In this document: one piece after another, positions 5,462 through 5,964 of the stretch
Numbering within the stretch: the stretch's first letter is position 1
Layout of the letters: each line of letters begins with the position of its first letter
NCBI GenBank assembly: GCA_021151835.1
Contig: JAGKWO010000097.1
Location: 1 to 5,964, forward strand
DNA length: 5,964 nt
Source: Gammaproteobacteria bacterium
Lineage (GTDB): Bacteria; Pseudomonadota; Gammaproteobacteria; Pseudomonadales; Cellvibrionaceae
Reading direction: 5' to 3'
Program-made: the position numbers and the translations under genes
Notes under the pieces: generated by a model
Seen by the model: only the letters and a program-made list of their open reading frames with translations
Database searches by the model: none
What the model was told of the DNA's origin: nothing

Positions 5462-5964
5462 ATGCAACAACCTGATTCCGTTTCTGCTCCTTTGCCATTT
5501 GAGCGCAAAGTCGTCTATTCCCTCGCCGCGCTGTATACCTTCCGTATGCTGGGGCTATTTATGTTGCTGCCGGTGCTGGCGGTTTACGGCACCGAATATG
5601 CCCATCACAGCCCGTTTTTGCTGGGCGTGGCCCTGGGGGCGTATGGCTTTAGCCAGGCGCTGCTACAAATTCCCTTTGGCGTGCTGTCGGATCGTATCGG
5701 GCGCAAGCCATTAATTTTGATCGGGCTCATTATTTTTACCCTTGGCAGCGTGGTTGCCGCCTTGGCTGATTCGGTTTATGGCTTGATCATCGGGCGCTTC
5801 CTGCAAGGCGGCGGTGCCATTTCGGCGGTGGTGATGGCATTGCTTACCGATCTGACCTCAGACGAAAACCGCACCAAAGCCATGGCAACTATCGGGGCAT
5901 CTATCGGTGTTTCGTTCTCGGTAGCGATGACGGTTGGGCCGTTATTGGCGAGCTGGGGCGGGGT
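5462..5964 (+). CDS. Major facilitator superfamily transporter, YajR-like, 3' truncated by window end
   Basis: The first 167 residues of an inner-membrane secondary transporter are present. Predicted membrane helices lie at about 18-41, 51-72, 83-101, 105-129 and 139-163. MFS motif A, GVLSDRIGRKP (73-83), sits in the loop between helices 2 and 3. Motif B-like GRFLQGGGAI (111-120) is in helix 4, and a motif C-like stretch ending VGPLLASWGG (158-167) is in helix 5. The blocks RMLGLFMLLPVLAVYG, QIPFGVLSDRIGRKPLI and ALLTDLT..ENRTKAMA closely resemble E. coli YajR, a putative drug/proton antiporter with a C-terminal YAM domain; that domain would lie beyond the window. Substrate is unknown. The ATG at 5462 is chosen because it gives the family's usual short cytoplasmic N terminus. 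No clear ribosome-binding site precedes it. In Pseudomonas a homologous gene lies between divergent uvrA and ssb, so ssb is expected next. Confidence 0.9.
   Translation, partial: MQQPDSVSAPLPFERKVVYSLAALYTFRMLGLFMLLPVLAVYGTEYAHHSPFLLGVALGAYGFSQALLQIPFGVLSDRIGRKPLILIGLIIFTLGSVVAALADSVYGLIIGRFLQGGGAISAVVMALLTDLTSDENRTKAMATIGASIGVSFSVAMTVGPLLASWGG

Noticed and set aside
5247..5498. Minus-strand frame of 83 codons upstream of uvrA
   Set aside because: It covers the divergent promoters and the start of the MFS gene, and has no recognisable features or ribosome-binding site.
5298..5714. 138-codon plus-strand frame with a hydrophobic N-terminal stretch
   Set aside because: Most of it overlaps the MFS gene in another frame, and the MFS frame carries clear family motifs. 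The hydrophobic part lies in the divergent promoter region.

Overview
The window looks like a gammaproteobacterial chromosome, probably Pseudomonadales/Cellvibrionaceae-like. This rests on remembered similarity of the S4, alpha, L17 and UvrA proteins and on gene order, not on a search. On the plus strand it begins with the last codons of rpsK (S11), followed by rpsD (S4), a damaged rpoA (RNA polymerase alpha) and rplQ (L17). This is the distal part of the classical alpha ribosomal operon, and it is closed by a strong intrinsic terminator just after rplQ.

The main anomaly in the operon is rpoA. The expected ribosome-binding region and ATG are present (693), but about 97 codons of the alpha N-terminal domain are missing and the join is out of frame. 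Reading from 693 gives only five codons before a stop, while the rest of alpha (231 codons to 1387) is well conserved. Alpha is essential, so an assembly or clone deletion is the most likely cause; a true deletion would need an intact rpoA elsewhere.

The 456-base gap between rplQ and the end of uvrA holds no convincing protein gene. It does hold what looks like a complete small RNA gene, about 2169-2330. The evidence is a GacA-type upstream site (9 of 12 consensus positions), a TAGAAT -10 box, a transcript of about 160 nt with eight GGA motifs (several in predicted hairpin loops), and a terminator whose own loop shows GGA. This is the architecture of the RsmY/RsmZ/CsrB RNAs that sequester CsrA/RsmA, and it is the most interesting object in the window.

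uvrA (excinuclease ABC subunit A, 957 aa, apparently intact) lies on the minus strand, converging with the small RNA. A 215-base divergent promoter region separates it from the start of a YajR-like major facilitator transporter on the plus strand, which runs off the end. The uvrA / MFS pair read divergently is a familiar Pseudomonas-type arrangement, where ssb follows the transporter. Functionally the window joins translation and transcription machinery, a probable post-transcriptional regulator, DNA repair and a membrane transporter. Apart from the ribosomal operon these are separate transcription units.
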